A stretch of DNA of 7,979 nt from Muribaculaceae bacterium (GTDB lineage: Bacteria; Bacteroidota; Bacteroidia; Bacteroidales; Muribaculaceae): the NCBI GenBank assembly GCA_029060585.1, contig JAIDTS010000340.1, forward strand, positions 1-7,979, given 5' to 3'. Of this stretch, positions 6,156 through 7,979 are shown one piece after another; the first letter of the stretch is position 1; every line of letters starts with the position of its first letter. The notes below the pieces were generated by a model that did no database searches, was not told the DNA's origin, and saw nothing but the letters and a program-made list of their open reading frames with translations. The translations under genes were made by a program, and so were the position numbers.

Positions 6156-7112
6156 TTAGTTTACTACGTTTGTAGGAGTGCCTTCGATGAAATTTGCCAC
6201 ATTCGCTACTGCTATGTCCATCAGGCGTTGACGCGCCTCTAAAGTTGCCCAACCGAGATGGGGTGTTGTGTAGCAATTGCGGGCATAAAGCAGCGGATTG
6301 TCTATAGTCGGCGGTTCGCATGAAAGCACGTCCACGCCGGCTCCTCTAAGCGACCCGCTGTTGAGGGCGTCGGCAAGCGCTTTCTCGTCTATAAGTGGCC
6401 CGCGGCCTGTGTTTATCAATATGGCCGTGGGTTTCATTTTTGCCAATGTGGAAGCATTGATAAGGTGTCTGGTAGAGTCTGTCAGTGGGCAATGGAGCGA
6501 TAGCACGTCGCTTTCGCTTAGCAGTTCTTCAAGGTTTTCCCCCTTTCTCACTCCGGCGGGGAGTGCTTCTGCCGGTTTTGACGACAAGGCCAATACCTTC
6601 ATGCCGAATGCAAGGGCTATACCGGCGACCTTGCTACCGATATTCCCGAATCCGACTATGCCGAAAGTCTTTCCTGCAAGCTCCATAAGGGGCGAATCCC
6701 AGTAGCAGAAATCCGCATTCATGCTCCAGCGGCCTGCGCGGTTGTCGGCTGTGTAATGCTCTACATTGTTTGTAATGGCAAGCAAAAGAGAAAACACCAT
6801 CTGCGCTACGGATTCTGTGCTGTAAGCTGGGATATTTGTCACTATAATTCCCTTTTCTCGGGCCGCCACGGTGTCCACCACGTTAAAGCCGGTGGCTAAC
6901 ACTCCGATATACCTGAGACCCGGAAGTTTCTCGATGATATTTCGGTCTATGATTGTCTTGTTGGTGAGAATAATTTCCGCACCGGCACTGCGCTCTATGG
7001 TTTCCGACGGCGCGGTGCGGTCATATACAGTCACATCGCCGAGGGATTCGAGTCTATCCCATGAAAGGTCGCCGGGATTCATCCCATATCCATCTAAAAC
7101 TATTATTTTCAT
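6156..7112 (-). CDS. D-2-hydroxyacid dehydrogenase (glycerate dehydrogenase/hydroxypyruvate reductase-like)
   Basis: This is a cytoplasmic NAD(P)-dependent oxidoreductase that reduces 2-keto acids to D-2-hydroxy acids or runs the reverse reaction. The 318 residues match the family. The N-terminal substrate domain starts MKIIVLDGYG. The Rossmann motif GFGNIG is at 154-159. The catalytic set is Arg237 (NTGRG), Glu266 (CEPP) and His285 (TTPHLGWAT). The ATAGFN-like loop (LATGFNVVD, 72-80) before the hinge is typical of the glycerate dehydrogenase/hydroxypyruvate reductase branch. The second Rossmann strand ends LALSSKP, with no Asp, so NADPH use is possible. A GTG at 7139 gives a longer frame but lies inside the promoter; the ATG at 7112 (or 7118) is the likely start. 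It is transcribed alone and divergently from the adenylation gene, behind an operator-like palindrome. Confidence 0.93.
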   Translation of the reverse strand: MKIIVLDGYGMNPGDLSWDRLESLGDVTVYDRTAPSETIERSAGAEIILTNKTIIDRNIIEKLPGLRYIGVLATGFNVVDTVAAREKGIIVTNIPAYSTESVAQMVFSLLLAITNNVEHYTADNRAGRWSMNADFCYWDSPLMELAGKTFGIVGFGNIGSKVAGIALAFGMKVLALSSKPAEALPAGVRKGENLEELLSESDVLSLHCPLTDSTRHLINASTLAKMKPTAILINTGRGPLIDEKALADALNSGSLRGAGVDVLSCEPPTIDNPLLYARNCYTTPHLGWATLEARQRLMDIAVANVANFIEGTPTNVVN

Positions 7113-7138
7113 ATTCATTTCTATTTCTTTATTTTCCA

Positions 7139-7169
7139 CAAAAGTAACTAAAAATTAGTTACACTCCAA
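7139..7169 (-). promoter_or_regulatory. Bacteroidota-type promoter for the D-2-hydroxyacid dehydrogenase gene
   Basis: On the minus strand a -33 TTGG (7169-7166) and a perfect -7 TACTTTTG (7146-7139) are separated by 19 bp. Transcription would begin near 7132, which rules out the GTG at 7139 as a start codon and leaves a leader of about 20 bases before the ATG at 7112. Confidence 0.65.
7144..7162. promoter_or_regulatory. Operator-like 19-bp palindrome GTAACTAAAAATTAGTTAC
   Basis: GTAACTAA (7144-7151) and TTAGTTAC (7155-7162) are perfect 8-bp inverted arms around AAA. The palindrome fills the spacer between the -33 and -7 boxes and covers the first bases of the -7 box, so a bound protein would block RNA polymerase. 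Size and symmetry fit a dimeric winged-helix repressor, for example of the HxlR or MarR type. No such regulator gene is in the window. Confidence 0.55.
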
Positions 7170-7338
7170 GATTTTTCACGTAAAAATATGATATAAAAAA
7201 GAGGAATTTGTGACTGAAAGGTAGTGTTGTAGTGTGGTAATCTGAACAAGATGGAGAGGTGAAGCCTTATATTATTAGACATATTTTATTAAACGTTTGA
7301 ACCTTAAACTAAAATTTGAATAGAAAGACACATAGATT

Positions 7339-7979
7339 ATGAAGAGGACAATATACTCCTATTTCAAGGAGATCGTAAGGAAATATCCTGATAATAAAGC
7401 AATAGTAGAGGAAGACCGTACACTTTCATTCAGAGATCTTGATGAGATGGTGGATGCAATTTGCGCTAAATTCTATGACCGAAAGCCTAAATCGGTTGGA
7501 ATCGTCATGCATCATGGTGCAGAGCAAATTGCCGCGATGCTTGCGGTGCTTAAAAGCGGCGCATTTTACGTGCCGGCTGAGCCTTCACTGCCACAGGAGC
7601 GTATCGACTATATGATGCAGACGGCAGAAGTAGATTTCATCATAAAAGACAATTACTGCAAGCATCTCAAGCACACAGATAAGGATATGGAAGACCGAAG
7701 CGAACCTAACGGCCTTGCATACATACTCTATACTTCCGGCACATCAGGGAAACCTAAGGGCGTGAGCGTTGAGAACCATTCCGTCGTGAATTATTGCGAG
7801 GCATTCGAGGAAGAATTCCATACCGGTCCCGGCGATGTGATGCTCCAGTATTCGGTATGCTCTTTCGATATATTCGTGGAGGAAGTCTACACTACGCTTC
7901 TGAATGGAGCTGCTTTGTGCATCCCGTCTCATGCAGTGCATAACGGATCGCTCATGGGGCTTTTGAAGTTTGTCGACAG
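7339..7979 (+). CDS. Amino acid adenylation domain protein (NRPS-type AMP-binding enzyme), 3' end outside window
   Basis: This is the first 213 residues of an ANL-superfamily adenylating enzyme; the frame is open to the window edge. Core motifs of nonribosomal peptide synthetase A domains appear in order: A1-like LSFRDL (29-34), A2-like LKSGAFYVPAEPSLPQERI (71-89), the A3 phosphate-binding loop LYTSGTSGKPKGV (130-142), and A4 FDIFVEE (176-182). Asp177 matches the residue (Asp235 in GrsA) that binds the substrate alpha-amino group, which points to an amino acid rather than an acyl or aryl acid. The protein starts directly with the A domain, with no condensation domain before it, so it is a loading module or a stand-alone activating enzyme. 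DltA-type D-alanine activation is an alternative. Carrier, condensation or reductase domains would lie beyond 7979. No strong promoter is seen; the closest -7-like sequence is AAAATTTG at 7311-7318. Confidence 0.85.
   Translation, partial: MKRTIYSYFKEIVRKYPDNKAIVEEDRTLSFRDLDEMVDAICAKFYDRKPKSVGIVMHHGAEQIAAMLAVLKSGAFYVPAEPSLPQERIDYMMQTAEVDFIIKDNYCKHLKHTDKDMEDRSEPNGLAYILYTSGTSGKPKGVSVENHSVVNYCEAFEEEFHTGPGDVMLQYSVCSFDIFVEEVYTTLLNGAALCIPSHAVHNGSLMGLLKFVD

Noticed and set aside
6142..6159. CGATTAG direct repeat at 6142-6148 and 6153-6159 at the convergent gene ends
   Set aside because: Seven bases spanning two stop codons is likely chance; no hairpin or T-run makes it a terminator, and there is no sign of a mobile element.
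7221..7235. GTAGTGT direct repeat at 7221-7227 and 7229-7235
   Set aside because: Too short and low in complexity, with no link to a promoter or operator.
7311..7318. Possible -7 box AAAATTTG before the adenylation gene
   Set aside because: It misses the first T of TAnnTTTG and has no -33 box at the right spacing; too weak to list as a promoter.

Overview
The window looks like chromosomal DNA of a Bacteroidales bacterium, probably a gut commensal in the Bacteroidaceae/Muribaculaceae range. Several upstream regions carry the Bacteroidota -7 promoter element TAnnTTTG, there are no clear Shine-Dalgarno sequences, the intergenic DNA is AT-rich, and the protein set is typical of this group. I see no rRNA, tRNA, CRISPR array, transposase or phage gene. 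Family assignments come from motifs read by eye; no database search was run.

Left part (1-4533), all on the minus strand. In transcription order, a beta-carbonic anhydrase (3940-4488) overlaps a GrpB/UPF0157 protein (3398-3940) by one base and is followed 42 bp later by an EamA-type drug/metabolite transporter (2339-3355). These three look like one operon driven from a -7 box at 4526-4533. Three single genes follow, each with its own intergenic region: a pyridoxamine-phosphate-oxidase-fold flavoprotein (1766-2191), an AraC-family regulator (863-1645) and a CatA-like acetyltransferase (122-745). AT-rich direct repeats lie between the araC-type gene and the acetyltransferase gene, where an AraC activator would be expected to bind. 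Bases 1-121 hold no gene I can identify.

Middle part (4534-6148), plus strand. A divergent intergenic region carries a promoter for a lipoprotein SGNH esterase resembling carbohydrate esterase family 2 (4661-5743). A small charged protein of unknown function follows (5816-6148).

Right part (6149-7979). A minus-strand D-2-hydroxyacid dehydrogenase (6156-7112) converges on the small gene with a 7-bp gap. Its promoter contains a 19-bp operator-like palindrome lying between the -33 and -7 boxes. A divergent plus-strand gene begins at 7339 and runs off the window. It is an amino-acid-adenylation (NRPS-type) protein starting directly with its A domain and is the most promising lead here, because what follows it cannot be seen. 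Intergenic 7171-7338 has no clear gene or strong promoter.
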